The position numbers and the translations under genes are program-made. From the NCBI RefSeq assembly GCF_026898135.2, contig NZ_CP114035.2:1591501-1655500 (forward strand): DNA of 64,000 bases, in the 5' to 3' direction. How positions within the stretch are numbered: position 1 is the first letter of the stretch; each line of letters starts with the position of its first letter. The stretch comes from Pseudomonas fortuita. GTDB lineage: Bacteria; Pseudomonadota; Gammaproteobacteria; Pseudomonadales; Pseudomonadaceae. The notes below the pieces were generated by a model that saw nothing but the letters and a program-made list of their open reading frames with translations, had not been told where the DNA came from and did not search any database. Shown here piece by piece: positions 1-9,673 of the stretch.

Positions 1-347
1 TCGTGGTCACCACTACCTTTACCCGCGAGACACAACTGCGTGTCGAGCTGCCCGAAGCTGCCAGCGCCGAGAAGGCGCCAGCCGACCAGGACAAGCTGGT
101 GGAAATCACCATCAGCGCCGAAGGCGTGTATTCGGTGAACAACCACCTGCTGCCCAAGAGCGACCTGGCCACCTTGAGCGAGGCCATCGAGCGTGAGTCG
201 GGCGGTGACAACACGCTCCCGCTGGCCATCAGCGCCGACGGCAAGACCCCGCACCAGGCTGTGGTCACCGCAATGGATGCCGCCGGCAAGCTCGGTTTCA
301 GCCAGTTGCGCATGACCACCGTCGAGGCGGCACAGGGCACGCCTTGA
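1..347 (+). CDS. ExbD/TolR-family biopolymer transport protein (C-terminal part)
   Basis: The 5' end lies outside the window; an open frame enters at base 1 and ends at 347, leaving about 115 residues. The first residues ([12 protein letters not shown]) look like the end of the single membrane helix running into the periplasmic domain, typical of ExbD/TolR subunits that couple proton flow to outer-membrane energisation. The stop overlaps the lpxK ATG by one base, so it is translationally linked to lipid A synthesis. The same ExbB-ExbD-lpxK order is recalled from other Pseudomonas. Whether this is the TonB- or Tol-type partner cannot be decided from this fragment. Confidence 0.8.
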   Translation, partial: VVTTTFTRETQLRVELPEAASAEKAPADQDKLVEITISAEGVYSVNNHLLPKSDLATLSEAIERESGGDNTLPLAISADGKTPHQAVVTAMDAAGKLGFSQLRMTTVEAAQGTP

Positions 348-1348
348 TGCCTTTCGCCGACGGTTTGCTCGCCGCCTGGTACGCCGGGCACCCCGCCCTG
401 GCGCTATTACGCCCGCTGGAGGCGTTGTACCGCCGCGTGGTCACCCGCAAGCGGGCACGTTTTCTCAGTGGCGAAAGTGCCAGTTACCGGGCGCCAGTGC
501 CGGTCATCGTGGTGGGCAACATCACCGTGGGCGGCACCGGCAAGACGCCGATGATCCTCTGGCTGATCGAACACTGCCGCCAACAGGGGCTGAAGGTGGG
601 TGTGGTCAGCCGTGGGTATGGTGCCAAGCCACCACAGCTGCCTTGGCGGGTGCAGGCCGACCAGCCGGCCGAACAGGCGGGCGACGAACCGCTGCTGATC
701 GTGCAGCGCACCGGCGTGCCGCTGATGATCGACCCTGACCGTTCCCGCGCCGTGCAGGCGTTGCTGGCCAGCGAACCGCTCGACCTGATCCTGTGCGACG
801 ACGGCATGCAGCACTATCGCCTGGCCCGCGACCTGGAGCTGGTGCTGATCGATGCCGCCCGCGGCCTGGGCAATGGCCGCTGCCTGCCTGCCGGCCCGTT
901 GCGCGAGCCCGTCGAGCGCCTGCAAGGCGCCGACGCGGTGCTGTTCAATGGTGCCAGTGCCGACCGCGCCGATGGTTTTGGCTTCTGCCTGCAACCGTCC
1001 GCACTGGTCAACGTGCGCAGCGGCGAACGTCGTACCCTCGACCATTTCCCACCAGGCCAGCGCCTGCACGCGGTGGCCGGTATTGGCAATCCGCAACGTT
1101 TCTTCAATACCCTGCTGGGGCTAAACTGGCAGCCGGTGCCGCATCCCTTCGCCGACCATGCACAGTTCAGCGCCCGGAGCCTGGCTTTCAGCCCGCCGCT
1201 GCCGCTGGTGATGACCGAGAAGGATGCGGTGAAATGCCGAGCCTTCGCCGCTGACGACTGGTGGTACCTGGCCGTCGAGGCCCAGCCCACGCCAGCGTTC
1301 AGCACTTGGTTCGACAACCAGCTGCAGCGGCTGCTGCGCAAGCCCTGA
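347..1348 (+). CDS. lpxK: Tetraacyldisaccharide 4'-kinase
   Basis: This inner-membrane kinase phosphorylates the 4' position of the tetraacyl disaccharide to give lipid IVA in the Raetz pathway. The 333-residue product has the usual family length. A Walker A motif, [12 protein letters not shown], sits at about residues 58-68, after an N-terminal hydrophobic/basic segment that would dock at the membrane. The motif [10 protein letters not shown] near residue 150 is the conserved DDGxQH signature. The start is the ATG at 347, which overlaps the stop of the upstream gene (TGATG). It is the second gene of an envelope operon with kdsB and murB. Confidence 0.96.
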   Translation: MPFADGLLAAWYAGHPALALLRPLEALYRRVVTRKRARFLSGESASYRAPVPVIVVGNITVGGTGKTPMILWLIEHCRQQGLKVGVVSRGYGAKPPQLPWRVQADQPAEQAGDEPLLIVQRTGVPLMIDPDRSRAVQALLASEPLDLILCDDGMQHYRLARDLELVLIDAARGLGNGRCLPAGPLREPVERLQGADAVLFNGASADRADGFGFCLQPSALVNVRSGERRTLDHFPPGQRLHAVAGIGNPQRFFNTLLGLNWQPVPHPFADHAQFSARSLAFSPPLPLVMTEKDAVKCRAFAADDWWYLAVEAQPTPAFSTWFDNQLQRLLRKP

Positions 1349-1392
1349 GCCCGTTTTCAATTTCCGGCCACCTGGCCTAAAGGAAGCCTCCA

Positions 1393-1578
1393 ATGGACAC
1401 TAAACTGCTCGACATCCTGGCCTGCCCGATCACCAAGGGCCCGCTCAAGCTCAGTGCCGACAAGACCGAGCTGATCAGCAAGGGCGCCGGCCTGGCCTAC
1501 CCGATCCGCGACGGCATTCCGGTCATGCTGGAAAGCGAGGCGCGCACCCTGACCGACGACGAGCGTCTGGACAAATGA
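1393..1578 (+). CDS. UPF0434/Trm112-like small protein (YcaR)
   Basis: The protein has 61 residues and begins [18 protein letters not shown], the hallmark of the UPF0434 family, a shortened Trm112-like fold. Only the first CP pair of the zinc-ribbon cysteines is left, so zinc binding is doubtful. In gammaproteobacteria it lies between lpxK and kdsB, as here, but its role is not established. An AAAGGAAG ribosome site precedes the ATG. Its last codons overlap the kdsB start in an ATGA arrangement, so the two are probably translationally coupled. Confidence 0.9.
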   Translation: MDTKLLDILACPITKGPLKLSADKTELISKGAGLAYPIRDGIPVMLESEARTLTDDERLDK

Positions 1579-2339
1579 GCCTGGACTTCACCGTGGTGAT
1601 TCCCGCCCGGTTGCGCTCCACACGGCTCCCAGGCAAGCCGCTGCTGCCGATTGCCGGCAAGCCGATGGTGCAACACGTGTGGGAGCAGGCACGCAAAAGT
1701 GCCGCGAGCCGTGTGGTTATCGCCACCGATGACGCCAGTATCTTCGAGGCCTGCCAGGCGTTCGGTGCCGAAGTGCTGATGACCCGCGCCGACCATGAAT
1801 CGGGCACCGACCGCCTGGCCGAAGTGGCTGTGCACCTGGGCTTGCCGGCTGATGCCATCGTGGTCAACGTGCAGGGCGACGAGCCGCTGATCCCGCCGGT
1901 GATCATCGACCAGGTGGCGGCCAACCTGGCTGCGCATCCAGAGGCCGGCATCGCTACTCTGGCCGAGCCGATCCATGAGCCGGAAACCGTGTTCAACCCC
2001 AATGCAGTCAAGGTGGCGAGCGACAAGAACGGACTGGCCCTGACTTTCAGCCGTGCGCCGCTGCCGTGGGCCCGCGATGGCTTTGCCAGCGACCGCAATG
2101 TGCTGCCCGAAGGCGTGCCGTATCGCCGCCACATCGGCATGTACGCCTACCGCGTCGGCTTTCTGCAGGACTTTGTCGGTTGGGGCCCATGCTGGCTTGA
2201 ACAGACCGAAGCGCTGGAGCAACTGCGTGCCTTGTGGCACGGCGTGCGCATTCACGTCGAGGACGCCATCGAGGCGCCAGCCGTAGGCGTTGATACCCCT
2301 GAAGACCTGGAGCGCGTACGGCGCTTGCTGGAGGCTTGA
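1575..2339 (+). CDS. kdsB: 3-deoxy-manno-octulosonate cytidylyltransferase
   Basis: KdsB activates Kdo with CTP to CMP-Kdo, the donor for the lipopolysaccharide inner core. The 254-residue product opens with the nucleotide-binding signature [20 protein letters not shown] (residues about 9-28). It contains [11 protein letters not shown] near residue 95, the metal and CTP binding region of the family. It starts inside the stop of the UPF0434 gene and its stop overlaps the ATG of the phosphatase gene (TGATG), so the unit is tightly packed. Known pathway: LPS core assembly together with LpxK upstream. Confidence 0.97.
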   Translation: MSLDFTVVIPARLRSTRLPGKPLLPIAGKPMVQHVWEQARKSAASRVVIATDDASIFEACQAFGAEVLMTRADHESGTDRLAEVAVHLGLPADAIVVNVQGDEPLIPPVIIDQVAANLAAHPEAGIATLAEPIHEPETVFNPNAVKVASDKNGLALTFSRAPLPWARDGFASDRNVLPEGVPYRRHIGMYAYRVGFLQDFVGWGPCWLEQTEALEQLRALWHGVRIHVEDAIEAPAVGVDTPEDLERVRRLLEA

Positions 2340-2803
2340 TGCGCGTTTTGTTCGTGTGCCTGGGCAACATCTGCCGCTCGCCCACCGCCGAAGGCGTGCT
2401 GCGCCATCAATTGCAGGCCGCCGGGCTTGCCGACCGGGTGCACGTGGCCTCTGCCGGCACCGGCGACTGGCATGTTGGCAAGGCGCCAGACAGCCGCACC
2501 TGCAAGGCAGCGCTGGCACGTGGTTACGACCTCTCAGCGCAGCGTGCCCAGCAGGTCAAGGCAGCGCATTTTGCCGAGTACGACCTGGTGCTGGCCATGG
2601 ACGAGAGCAACCTGCGCGACCTGCGCGCCTTGCGCCCGCCCACTGCAGCGGGCGAACTCGACCTGTTCCTGCGCCGCTATGGCTCAGTGCTGGATGAAGT
2701 ACCTGACCCTTACTACGGTGGCGCCGATGGCTTCGAGCAGGTGCTCGACCTGGTCGAGGCGGCGTGCCAGGCACTGGTGCTGGAAATCAAGGGCCGCCTA
2801 TGA
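2339..2803 (+). CDS. Low-molecular-weight protein-tyrosine phosphatase
   Basis: The 154-residue protein carries the active-site loop VCLGNICRSP (residues about 6-15), which fits CX5R, and a late DPYYGG supplying the general-acid aspartate. Both are diagnostic of LMW-PTP/arsenate reductase-fold phosphatases. The start was set at ATG 2339, overlapping the kdsB stop; a TTG three bases upstream is less likely. In some bacteria such phosphatases act on tyrosine kinases for polysaccharide export. No kinase gene is present here, so the substrate is unknown. Its stop overlaps the murB ATG by four bases. Confidence 0.93.
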   Translation: MRVLFVCLGNICRSPTAEGVLRHQLQAAGLADRVHVASAGTGDWHVGKAPDSRTCKAALARGYDLSAQRAQQVKAAHFAEYDLVLAMDESNLRDLRALRPPTAAGELDLFLRRYGSVLDEVPDPYYGGADGFEQVLDLVEAACQALVLEIKGRL

Positions 2804-3819
2804 CAGTGCAGTGGCAGGAGCAGGTTTCGCTCAAACCCTTTAACACCTTCGGCATCGACGTGAAGGCGCGTTTTTTCAGCCAGGCCCAGGATGATCAGCA
2901 GGTGCGACAGGCGCTGTGCCAGGCGCAGCAGCGAGGTCTGCCGGTGCTGGTGATCGGCGGCGGCAGCAACCTGCTGCTGACCCGCGATGTCGATGCACTG
3001 GTGCTGCACATGGCCAGCCGTGGCTGCCGCGTGCTCAGTGACGATGGCGAACACATCGTGGTCGAGGCCGAGGCCGGTGAGCCGTGGCACCCGTTCGTGC
3101 AGTGGACACTGGCGCAGGGCTATTGCGGGCTGGAAAACCTCAGCCTGATCCCCGGTACGGTGGGCGCCGCGCCGATGCAGAACGTGGGCGCCTACGGGGT
3201 GGAGATCAAGGACGTGTTTGCCGGCCTGACGGCCCTGGACCGTGAGACTGGCGAACTGCATGACTTTGGTTTGGCAGAATGTGCCTTCGGTTATCGCGAC
3301 AGCCTGTTCAAGCGCAACCCCGGGCGCTGGTTGATCCTGCGCGTGCGTTTTGCCTTGAGCCGCACCCTGCAGGCCCACCTGGACTATGGTCCGGTGCGTC
3401 AGCGCCTTGCGGAGCAGGGTGTAGCCGAACCGACCGCGCAGGCGATCAGTAATGCCATTTGCAGCATTCGCCGCGAAAAGCTGCCAGACCCGGTGGAGCT
3501 CGGCAATGCCGGGAGTTTTTTCAAGAACCCGGTGGTGTCTGCGGAGCAAGTCGAGCGTATTCGTGCGAAACACCCGGCAGTGGTGGCTTATCCCCAGGCC
3601 GATGGTCAGGCGAAGCTGGCGGCGGGCTGGCTGATCGAGCAGGCGGGGTGGAAGGGCCATCGTGATGGCGATGCGGGCGTGCATCGCTTGCAGTCGCTGG
3701 TGCTGGTGAACTACGGCCAGGCGAGCGGGGCGCAGATGCATGCGCTGGCGCGGCAGATCCAGGCGGATATCCTGGAGCGGTTCGGGGTGGAGCTGGAGAT
3801 GGAGCCTAACCTTTACTGA
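2800..3819 (+). CDS. murB: UDP-N-acetylenolpyruvoylglucosamine reductase
   Basis: MurB is the FAD/NADPH enzyme that reduces enolpyruvyl-UDP-GlcNAc to UDP-MurNAc in peptidoglycan synthesis. The 339 residues match type I MurB, as in E. coli. Visible signatures are NTFGIDVKA near the N-terminus, GGGSNLLL in the FAD domain, and NAGSFFKNP, which carries the catalytic serine. The start is the ATG at 2800, coupled to the upstream stop; a longer frame beginning at 2764 only adds residues unlike MurB. It is the last gene of the lpxK operon and is followed by a strong bidirectional terminator. Confidence 0.97.
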   Translation: MTVQWQEQVSLKPFNTFGIDVKARFFSQAQDDQQVRQALCQAQQRGLPVLVIGGGSNLLLTRDVDALVLHMASRGCRVLSDDGEHIVVEAEAGEPWHPFVQWTLAQGYCGLENLSLIPGTVGAAPMQNVGAYGVEIKDVFAGLTALDRETGELHDFGLAECAFGYRDSLFKRNPGRWLILRVRFALSRTLQAHLDYGPVRQRLAEQGVAEPTAQAISNAICSIRREKLPDPVELGNAGSFFKNPVVSAEQVERIRAKHPAVVAYPQADGQAKLAAGWLIEQAGWKGHRDGDAGVHRLQSLVLVNYGQASGAQMHALARQIQADILERFGVELEMEPNLY

Positions 3820-3882
3820 GGCGGTGCAGATGCCGCTCCTACAAATGCGGCAGCCAGCATTGACATTAAGCGTCAAGCCAAG

Positions 3883-3918
3883 AAAAAGCCCCGCCAGTTT
3901 GCACTGGCGGGGCTTTTT
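3883..3918. terminator. Bidirectional intrinsic terminator between murB and rne
   Basis: A near-perfect hairpin has GC-rich arms (GCCCCGCCAGT / ACTGGCGGGGC) and a 4-nt loop. It is flanked by an A-run on the left and a T-run on the right, so it can terminate both convergent genes. Confidence 0.92.
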
Positions 3919-3934
3919 CATTCAGCCTTGGCTA

Positions 3935-6900
3935 TCAACCGTGATGAGGCTTGTGCTCATCGGCGGCTTCCAGGGCGGGTTCCTGGGGGGCTGCAGCAGC
4001 TTCCTGGGCGGCTTTGGCAGCGGCCTCGGCCTCACGCTTGCGGCGGCGCACTTCACGCGGGTCGTTCGGCGCGCGGCCGTTGGCCAGCATGACAGTGGCA
4101 GGTTCTGCCTCAATCGGGGCTTCGACTTGCGCAGGCTCGACCACCACAGGGGCAGGCTCGGCCACCACTTCTGGCTGGGCTTCGACAACCGGTGCAGGCT
4201 GCTCGGCAGCTGGAGCGGTGTCAGTCACGGCCGGAGCCTGTTCGATTTCACCCGCTTCGACGGCAGGCGCTTCAACAGGTGCCTCTGCGATGATCGCAGG
4301 CTCGGCTGCAGGTGCTTCGTCAACCACTGGCTGCGGAGCAACTTCGACCACTGGCTCGGCAGTGACCTCGGCCACGATTACCGGCTGGCTGACAGGCTGC
4401 TCGACCACTGGGGCCACGACAACTTCTTCAGCCTTGGCGACGGCCTCGACCTGCTCGACCTTTTCAGCTTGCTCGACCGGCTGGGCGGCCTCGCGGTTGT
4501 CGGTCTCTGCAGCGGTAGCGACTTCGGCGGTGGCACGTTCGGCCTGCTGGTTGGCCTGGGCTTCGGCGTCGGCGCTGATGTTGCTGCTGGCAACAGTGGC
4601 AGTCACGGCGAGGCCGGCGGCCAGTTCGGCACCCAGCTCGGTGGCCTTGTGCTGTTGTGGCTGCTCTTCGCTGCCTTCGTCCTCTTCGCCACCGTCGATC
4701 AACTCGCCATTGGCGTTGCGCTGGCGCTCACGACGGTTACTGCGACGACGCTGACCACGGGAGCGGCGGCGCGGGCGCTCGCCATCGGTGCCTTCCTGTT
4801 CGTCTTGCAGCAACTCTTCGTTCGGCAGTTGCTCTTCGGCCAGTTCGGCAGCCTGCTCGGCCGCTTCTTCCGCTACACGTGGCTGGCGCTCTTCGCGCGG
4901 TGGGCGCGGGGCACGTTCTTCGCGAGGTGCGCGTTCTTCACGCGGAGCACGTTCTTCACGTGGGGCGCGATCTTCACGAGGTGCGCGCTCTTCACGCGGG
5001 GCACGTTCTTCGCGAGGTGCGCGCTCTTCACGCGGGGCACGTTCTTCGCGAGGTGCGCGCTCTTCACGTGGAGCACGTTCTTCACGGGCTACACGCTCTT
5101 CACGTGGCTGACGCTCTTCGCGTTCGGCTGGCGGGGTGGCATCCAGCGGCTCGCGCAGCTCGCGTACGCGTTCTTCGCCACGGTTGCTGCGGCGGTCTTC
5201 GCGCGGCTGGCGTGGGGCGCGTTCTTCGCGCGGTGCACGCTCTTCGCGTGGGGCGCGATCTTCACGTGGTGCACGTTCTTCGCGTGGGGCGCGATCTTCA
5301 CGTGGTGCACGTTCTTCGCGTGGTGCACGCTCCTCACGTGGCTGGCGTTCTTCGCGCGGGGCGCGCTCGGCACGTTCTTCACGCGGCTTGCGCTCTTCGT
5401 CACGGCGGCCGTTGCGGTTGCGGCTCTGCTGACGGCCGTTGCGGCGCTCTTCGTTGCGCGGGCTGCGCTCGGCAGCCGGTTTCTCGGCGACGACCGGCGC
5501 AGCAGCAGGTTCTTCCTTGCCGGCGAACAGGCTGACCAGCGACTTCACCAGGCCTTTGAACAGGCTTGGCTCTGGGGCGCTCGGGGCTGGGGCAGCCGGG
5601 GCGACAGCCTGTGGCTCTTCAGCAGCCGGTACTGGCGCACTGGTGCGGGCCGGTGCGGTCTTGACCGCCGCTTCCTGGCGAACCAGGGTGCGGGTGGCGG
5701 TCTGCTGCGGTGCCTCTTCGGTCTCGGTGGCGGCGATCTCGTAGCTGGACTGGTTGTTCAGCACTTCCGGGTTGTCGTCGCGCAGGCGCTGGACTTCGAA
5801 GTGCGGGGTTTCCAGGTGATCGTTCGGCAGGATGATGATGCGTGCGCGGGTGCGCAGTTCGATCTTGGTGATCGAGTTACGTTTCTCGTTGAGCAGGAAT
5901 GCGGCCACCGGGATCGGCACTTGTGCGCGTACTTCGGCGGTGCGGTCCTTCAGGGCTTCTTCTTCGATCAGGCGCAGGATGGCCAGCGACAGCGATTCGA
6001 CGTCACGGATGATGCCTGTGCCGGAGCAGCGTGGGCAGACGATGCCGCTGCTTTCGCCCAGCGATGGGCGCAGGCGCTGACGGGACATTTCCAGCAGGCC
6101 GAAGCGCGAAATGCGGCCGACCTGAACACGGGCACGGTCTGCCTCCAGGCACTCGCGTACGCGCTCTTCCACGGCACGCTGGTTTTTCGCCGGGGTCATG
6201 TCGATGAAGTCGATGACGATCAGGCCGCCAATGTCACGCAGGCGCAGCTGGCGTGCGATTTCCTCGGCCGCTTCCAGGTTGGTCTGCAGGGCGGTTTCTT
6301 CGATGTCGCTGCCTTTGGTGGCCCGCGCCGAGTTGATGTCGATGGACACCAGGGCTTCGGTCGGGTCGATCACGATCGAACCACCGGACGGCAGGTCGAC
6401 CACGCGCTGGAAGGCGGTTTCGATCTGGCTTTCGATCTGGAAGCGGTTGAACAGCGGTACGCTGTCTTCGTACAGCTTCACCTTGCTGGCGTACTGCGGC
6501 ATTACCTGGCGGATGAAGGTCAGGGCTTCTTCCTGGGCATCGATGCTGTCGATAAGCACTTCGCCGATGTCCTGGCGCAGATAGTCGCGGATAGCGCGGA
6601 TGATGACGTTGCTTTCCTGATAAATCAGGAATGGCGCAGCGCGGTCCAGGGACGCTTCCTTGATGGCAGTCCACAGCTGCAGCAGGTAGTCGAGGTCCCA
6701 CTGCATTTCTTCGCTGCTGCGGCCAAGGCCGGCAGTGCGCACGATAAGGCCCATGTCGCCCGGCACGGTCAGGCCGTTCAGGGCTTCGCGCAGTTCGTTG
6801 CGCTCTTCGCCTTCGATGCGGCGGGAGATGCCGCCGGCACGTGGGTTGTTGGGCATCAGCACCAGGTAACGACCTGCCAGGCTGATGAAGGTGGTGAGGG

Positions 6901-7237
6901 CTGCGCCTTTGTTGCCGCGCTCTTCCTTCTCGACCTGGACGATGACTTCCTGGCCTTCGCTGAGCACTTCCTTGATGTTCACCCGGCCTTCGGGGGCTTT
7001 CTTGAAGTATTCGCGGGAGATTTCTTTCAGCGGCAGGAAGCCGTGACGTTCGGAACCGAAGTCGACGAAGGCGGCTTCGAGGCTGGGTTCGATGCGGGTG
7101 ATCTTGCCTTTGTAGATGTTGGCCTTTTTCTGCTCGCGCGCACCAGACTCGATGTCCAGGTCGTAGAGGCGTTGGCCATCCACCAGGGCTACACGCAACT
7201 CTTCGGGTTGAGTTGCGTTAATCAGCATTCTTTTCAT
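3935..7237 (-). CDS. rne: Ribonuclease E
   Basis: RNase E is the essential endonuclease of mRNA decay and of rRNA/tRNA maturation, and the scaffold of the degradosome at the inner membrane. The 1100-residue product starts [17 protein letters not shown]; a longer frame upstream lacks homology-like sequence. In order there are an S1 domain (about 36-125), a 5' sensor/DNase I-like core with [12 protein letters not shown] and VIDFIDM supplying the Mg2+ aspartates, the zinc-link CPRCSGTG (about 403-410), and a long disordered tail. The tail has about twenty arginine/glutamate hexads (REERAP type, about residues 615-785), an acidic valine/glutamate-rich part, and an NDPRE motif near the end. An NDPR motif is recalled as a partner-binding site in Pseudomonas RNase E. 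Confidence 0.98.
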   Translation of the reverse strand: MKRMLINATQPEELRVALVDGQRLYDLDIESGAREQKKANIYKGKITRIEPSLEAAFVDFGSERHGFLPLKEISREYFKKAPEGRVNIKEVLSEGQEVIVQVEKEERGNKGAALTTFISLAGRYLVLMPNNPRAGGISRRIEGEERNELREALNGLTVPGDMGLIVRTAGLGRSSEEMQWDLDYLLQLWTAIKEASLDRAAPFLIYQESNVIIRAIRDYLRQDIGEVLIDSIDAQEEALTFIRQVMPQYASKVKLYEDSVPLFNRFQIESQIETAFQRVVDLPSGGSIVIDPTEALVSIDINSARATKGSDIEETALQTNLEAAEEIARQLRLRDIGGLIVIDFIDMTPAKNQRAVEERVRECLEADRARVQVGRISRFGLLEMSRQRLRPSLGESSGIVCPRCSGTGIIRDVESLSLAILRLIEEEALKDRTAEVRAQVPIPVAAFLLNEKRNSITKIELRTRARIIILPNDHLETPHFEVQRLRDDNPEVLNNQSSYEIAATETEEAPQQTATRTLVRQEAAVKTAPARTSAPVPAAEEPQAVAPAAPAPSAPEPSLFKGLVKSLVSLFAGKEEPAAAPVVAEKPAAERSPRNEERRNGRQQSRNRNGRRDEERKPREERAERAPREERQPREERAPREERAPREDRAPREERAPREDRAPREERAPREERAPRQPREDRRSNRGEERVRELREPLDATPPAEREERQPREERVAREERAPREERAPREERAPREERAPREERAPREERAPREDRAPREERAPREERAPREERAPRPPREERQPRVAEEAAEQAAELAEEQLPNEELLQDEQEGTDGERPRRRSRGQRRRSNRRERQRNANGELIDGGEEDEGSEEQPQQHKATELGAELAAGLAVTATVASSNISADAEAQANQQAERATAEVATAAETDNREAAQPVEQAEKVEQVEAVAKAEEVVVAPVVEQPVSQPVIVAEVTAEPVVEVAPQPVVDEAPAAEPAIIAEAPVEAPAVEAGEIEQAPAVTDTAPAAEQPAPVVEAQPEVVAEPAPVVVEPAQVEAPIEAEPATVMLANGRAPNDPREVRRRKREAEAAAKAAQEAAAAPQEPALEAADEHKPHHG
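4885..5400 (-). repeat. 18-bp tandem repeats coding for the RNase E REERAP hexads
   Basis: Two blocks of degenerate 18-bp units lie inside rne, at about 4885-5110 and 5215-5400. Each unit encodes R-E-E/D-R-A-P. The region between them codes for a less regular basic segment. The unit is kept at both DNA and protein level, so copy number probably varies by slippage or recombination between strains. Several long reading frames on the opposite strand here are by-products of this periodicity. Confidence 0.9.
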
Positions 7238-7969
7238 GTTGTACCGTCGGTTTCCGGGCTGCCGGAAACGGCGTTCGGCACACACGACGTCTCATGGTCG
7301 GTGCCAAGGTGCGCAAAGGGTGGCCGGGCCACCCCCGTGTCGAGCGACGTTCGGCACCAGCCAGTTGCCCAGCCTGCCGTTGTCGCGACGACGCGTCCTG
7401 TTTGCTGCGGTGCCAACAAGGCCCCGGTGGCTTCGAATGGAGATCGAATCAACCAAGCGGGCCTTGTGCACTCAGTCAGGAGGAGGAATCAACCTTCAGC
7501 CGTGGACGCCCGGGGGCATCTGTTCAGGACCTTATCCGCTCGCCAGCCGTCAGTGGGCTGGTGGCCGGACGCGGTGCTACACGGTCCGAGGGCTGTGCAT
7601 CTCCACCCTGCACGTATCCCTGATAATTCGGGTGCTGCCGCGCGCTGAATCCGCAACGGGTTGCATTTTTCGCCACTGCAGGTACTGCACTGGCGCCATT
7701 CATATCCAAGGCAGGTATTTCCGAAGCATTCGCCGTGCGTTGCGTGGAAGCGACGGGGCGGGCAGAGGGGCTGCGAAAAGAATCGGGTAAGCAGGTGAAA
7801 CACCGCGCTTGTCGTTTTTTTTCGGTCTTCTCTACACGGCGCTGGTGGCGATTCCAGGCAATTCGGTAAACTGGCGAACACCCCGTAGGACGGCCTCGCG
7901 TCCTGGAGAATTGCGTTGGTCAGGGCCGGCTGAAAGCCTGTTGCCGCTGGCCTGCCGCTTTTGGCGGCG
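7238..7969 (-). other. Long rne 5' leader (about 730 nt) without a protein gene
   Basis: This stretch holds no convincing gene on either strand. The only good rne promoter lies at its far end (7976-8004), so the region should be transcribed as the rne leader. It is GC-rich with many short inverted repeats. In E. coli the rne leader is also long and mediates autoregulation by RNase E; a similar role here is inferred only from length and position. Confidence 0.65.
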
Positions 7970-7975
7970 TTCGCG

Positions 7976-8004
7976 ACTATAGCAGCAATGATTAAGTGCT
8001 TCAA
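7976..8004 (-). promoter_or_regulatory. Sigma-70 promoter of rne
   Basis: Read on the minus strand there is a -35 TTGAAG (8004-7999), a 17-bp spacer and a -10 TATAGT (7981-7976). The predicted start is near 7969. It faces away from rluC, whose own -10-like box lies 17 bases beyond. Confidence 0.75.
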
Positions 8005-8032
8005 TTCCATAAAAAATTGTTATGATCCCGCA

Positions 8033-8989
8033 ATGACGACCAATACCCCTCCGACTTCCGGCGTTCAGCTGATCGAAGTCGCGCCGGAGCTTGCCGGCCA
8101 ACGCATTGATAATTTCCTCATCACGGCCCTCAAGGGCGTGCCCAAAACGCTGGTCTACCGCATCCTGCGCAAGGGTGAAGTGCGGGTGAACAAGGGTCGG
8201 GTAAAGCCTGAGTACAAGATCCAGGCCGGCGACATCGTGAGGGTGCCGCCCGTCCGCCTGCCGGAGCGTGACGAGCCGGCACCGGTGGCCCAGGGCTTGC
8301 TGCAGCGCCTTGAGGCGGCCATTGTCTACGAAGACAAGGCGCTGATCGTGATGAACAAGCCGTCCGGCATTGCTGTGCATGGCGGTAGCGGCCTGAGCTT
8401 TGGTGTGATCGAGGCACTGCGCCAGCTGCGCCCGGACGCCAAGGAGCTCGAACTGGTGCACCGCCTGGACCGCGACACCTCTGGCCTGCTGATGATTGCC
8501 AAGAAGCGCAGCATGCTGCGCCACTTGCATGCCGCCCTGCGCGGTGACGGGGTCGACAAGCGCTATATGGCGCTGGTGCGCGGCCATTGGCCGACGTCGA
8601 AGAAGCAGGTGAATGCGCCGTTGCTCAAGAGCAACCTGCGCTCCGGCGAGCGCATGGTTGAAGTGAACGAAGAGGGCAAGGACGCGTTGACCCTGTTCCG
8701 CGTGCTCCGCCGCTTTGGCGAGTTCGCCACCATTGTCGAGGCCCGTCCGATCACGGGGCGTACCCACCAGATTCGCGTGCATACCCTGCATGCGGGGCAC
8801 ATGATTGCCGGTGACAGCAAGTACGGTGACGAAGACTTCAGTCGCGAAATTCGCGAGCTGGGGGGCAAACGCCTGTTCTTGCATGCCTATGCGCTGACTG
8901 TGCCGCTGCCGGATGGTGGTGAGCTGAAGCTTGAAGCGCCTGTGGATGAAGTCTGGGCGAAAACCATTGAACGTCTGAGTGCGTCCTGA
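8033..8989 (+). CDS. rluC: 23S rRNA pseudouridine(955/2504/2580) synthase
   Basis: RluC isomerises three uridines of 23S rRNA near the peptidyl-transferase centre. The 318-residue protein has an N-terminal S4 RNA-binding domain (about 20-80) and the RluA-family catalytic motif HRLDRDTSG (about 143-151) with the nucleophilic aspartate, plus a later GRTHQIRVH motif. The ATG at 8033 begins the S4-type sequence directly. An in-frame ATG at 7988 would add a tail with no family similarity, and neither start has a clear ribosome site. It is divergent from rne, as in many gammaproteobacteria, and precedes a HAD phosphatase after only 3 bases. Confidence 0.95.
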   Translation: MTTNTPPTSGVQLIEVAPELAGQRIDNFLITALKGVPKTLVYRILRKGEVRVNKGRVKPEYKIQAGDIVRVPPVRLPERDEPAPVAQGLLQRLEAAIVYEDKALIVMNKPSGIAVHGGSGLSFGVIEALRQLRPDAKELELVHRLDRDTSGLLMIAKKRSMLRHLHAALRGDGVDKRYMALVRGHWPTSKKQVNAPLLKSNLRSGERMVEVNEEGKDALTLFRVLRRFGEFATIVEARPITGRTHQIRVHTLHAGHMIAGDSKYGDEDFSREIRELGGKRLFLHAYALTVPLPDGGELKLEAPVDEVWAKTIERLSAS

Positions 8990-8992
8990 TCC

Positions 8993-9667
8993 ATGAAGAA
9001 AGGCTATGAGCTACTGATCTTCGACTGGGACGGTACCCTGGCCGATTCTATCGGGCGTATTGTCGAGGCCATGAATGCCGCCGCCGAGCGTGCCGGCGAG
9101 GTCGCCAGCCGTGAGGATGCGGTCAAGGGCATCATCGGTCTGGCCCTGGGTGAGGCGATCCATACCCTGTACCCGCACCTGGCACCTGCGCAGGTCGACA
9201 GCTTCCGTCAGCACTATGCTGATATCTACATGGCGCTGGATCAGCAGCCTTCGCCACTGTTCGAGGGCGTGGTCGAGTCGCTGGATGCCTTTCGTGCCGA
9301 GGGTTACCGCCTGGCGGTGGCTACGGGCAAGGCGCGTCGCGGGCTGGACCGGGTACTCAAGGCCAATGGCTGGGAGCAGTTCTTCGACATCACCCGTGCT
9401 GCCGACGAAACCCGTGGCAAGCCGCACCCGCTGATGCTCGAGGAAATCCTCGGCCATTGCGGCGTCGAACCGGCGCGTGCGCTGATGGTCGGAGATTCGG
9501 CATTCGACCTGCAGATGGCCAGCAATGCCGGGATGCATTCGGTGGCGGTGGGCTATGGTGCCATGCCGCTGCAGGCGCTGGCCGAGTTTGGTCCGCAGGT
9601 GTGCATCGATCATTTTTCCCAGCTGCGCGAGTGGCTGGGTGGTTCCGCAATTCCACTTCCAAGGTAG
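8993..9667 (+). CDS. HAD-superfamily hydrolase, phosphoglycolate phosphatase-like
   Basis: The 224-residue protein carries the HAD motif I DWDGTL (about 10-15), motif II threonine in VATGKA, motif III lysine in RGKPHP, and motif IV VGDSAFDLQMA. All catalytic residues are present, with a helical cap between motifs I and II, so this is an active Gph-like phosphatase. The substrate cannot be read from sequence. It sits between rluC and sppA with very short gaps (3 and 6 bases), so all three are probably cotranscribed; the same neighbourhood is recalled in other Pseudomonas. Confidence 0.9.
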   Translation: MKKGYELLIFDWDGTLADSIGRIVEAMNAAAERAGEVASREDAVKGIIGLALGEAIHTLYPHLAPAQVDSFRQHYADIYMALDQQPSPLFEGVVESLDAFRAEGYRLAVATGKARRGLDRVLKANGWEQFFDITRAADETRGKPHPLMLEEILGHCGVEPARALMVGDSAFDLQMASNAGMHSVAVGYGAMPLQALAEFGPQVCIDHFSQLREWLGGSAIPLPR

Positions 9668-9673
9668 GTAAGC

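Noticed and set aside
2713..3921. A 402-residue minus-strand frame opposite murB
   Set aside because: Shadow of murB, His/Gln/Arg-rich, extending into the rne terminator; no start signals.
4885..5400. CRISPR-like spaced repeats
   Set aside because: Units are contiguous 18-bp coding repeats within rne without spacers, and there are no cas genes.
3740..7648. A 1302-residue open frame on the plus strand across rne
   Set aside because: It lies antisense to rne. Its length comes from codon periodicity and the 18-bp repeats; composition is Phe/Arg/Leu/Ala-rich with no recognisable domain and no ribosome site.
7489..8010. A 173-residue minus-strand frame in the rne-rluC gap
   Set aside because: It starts over the rne promoter and shows no family features; the region is better explained as leader.
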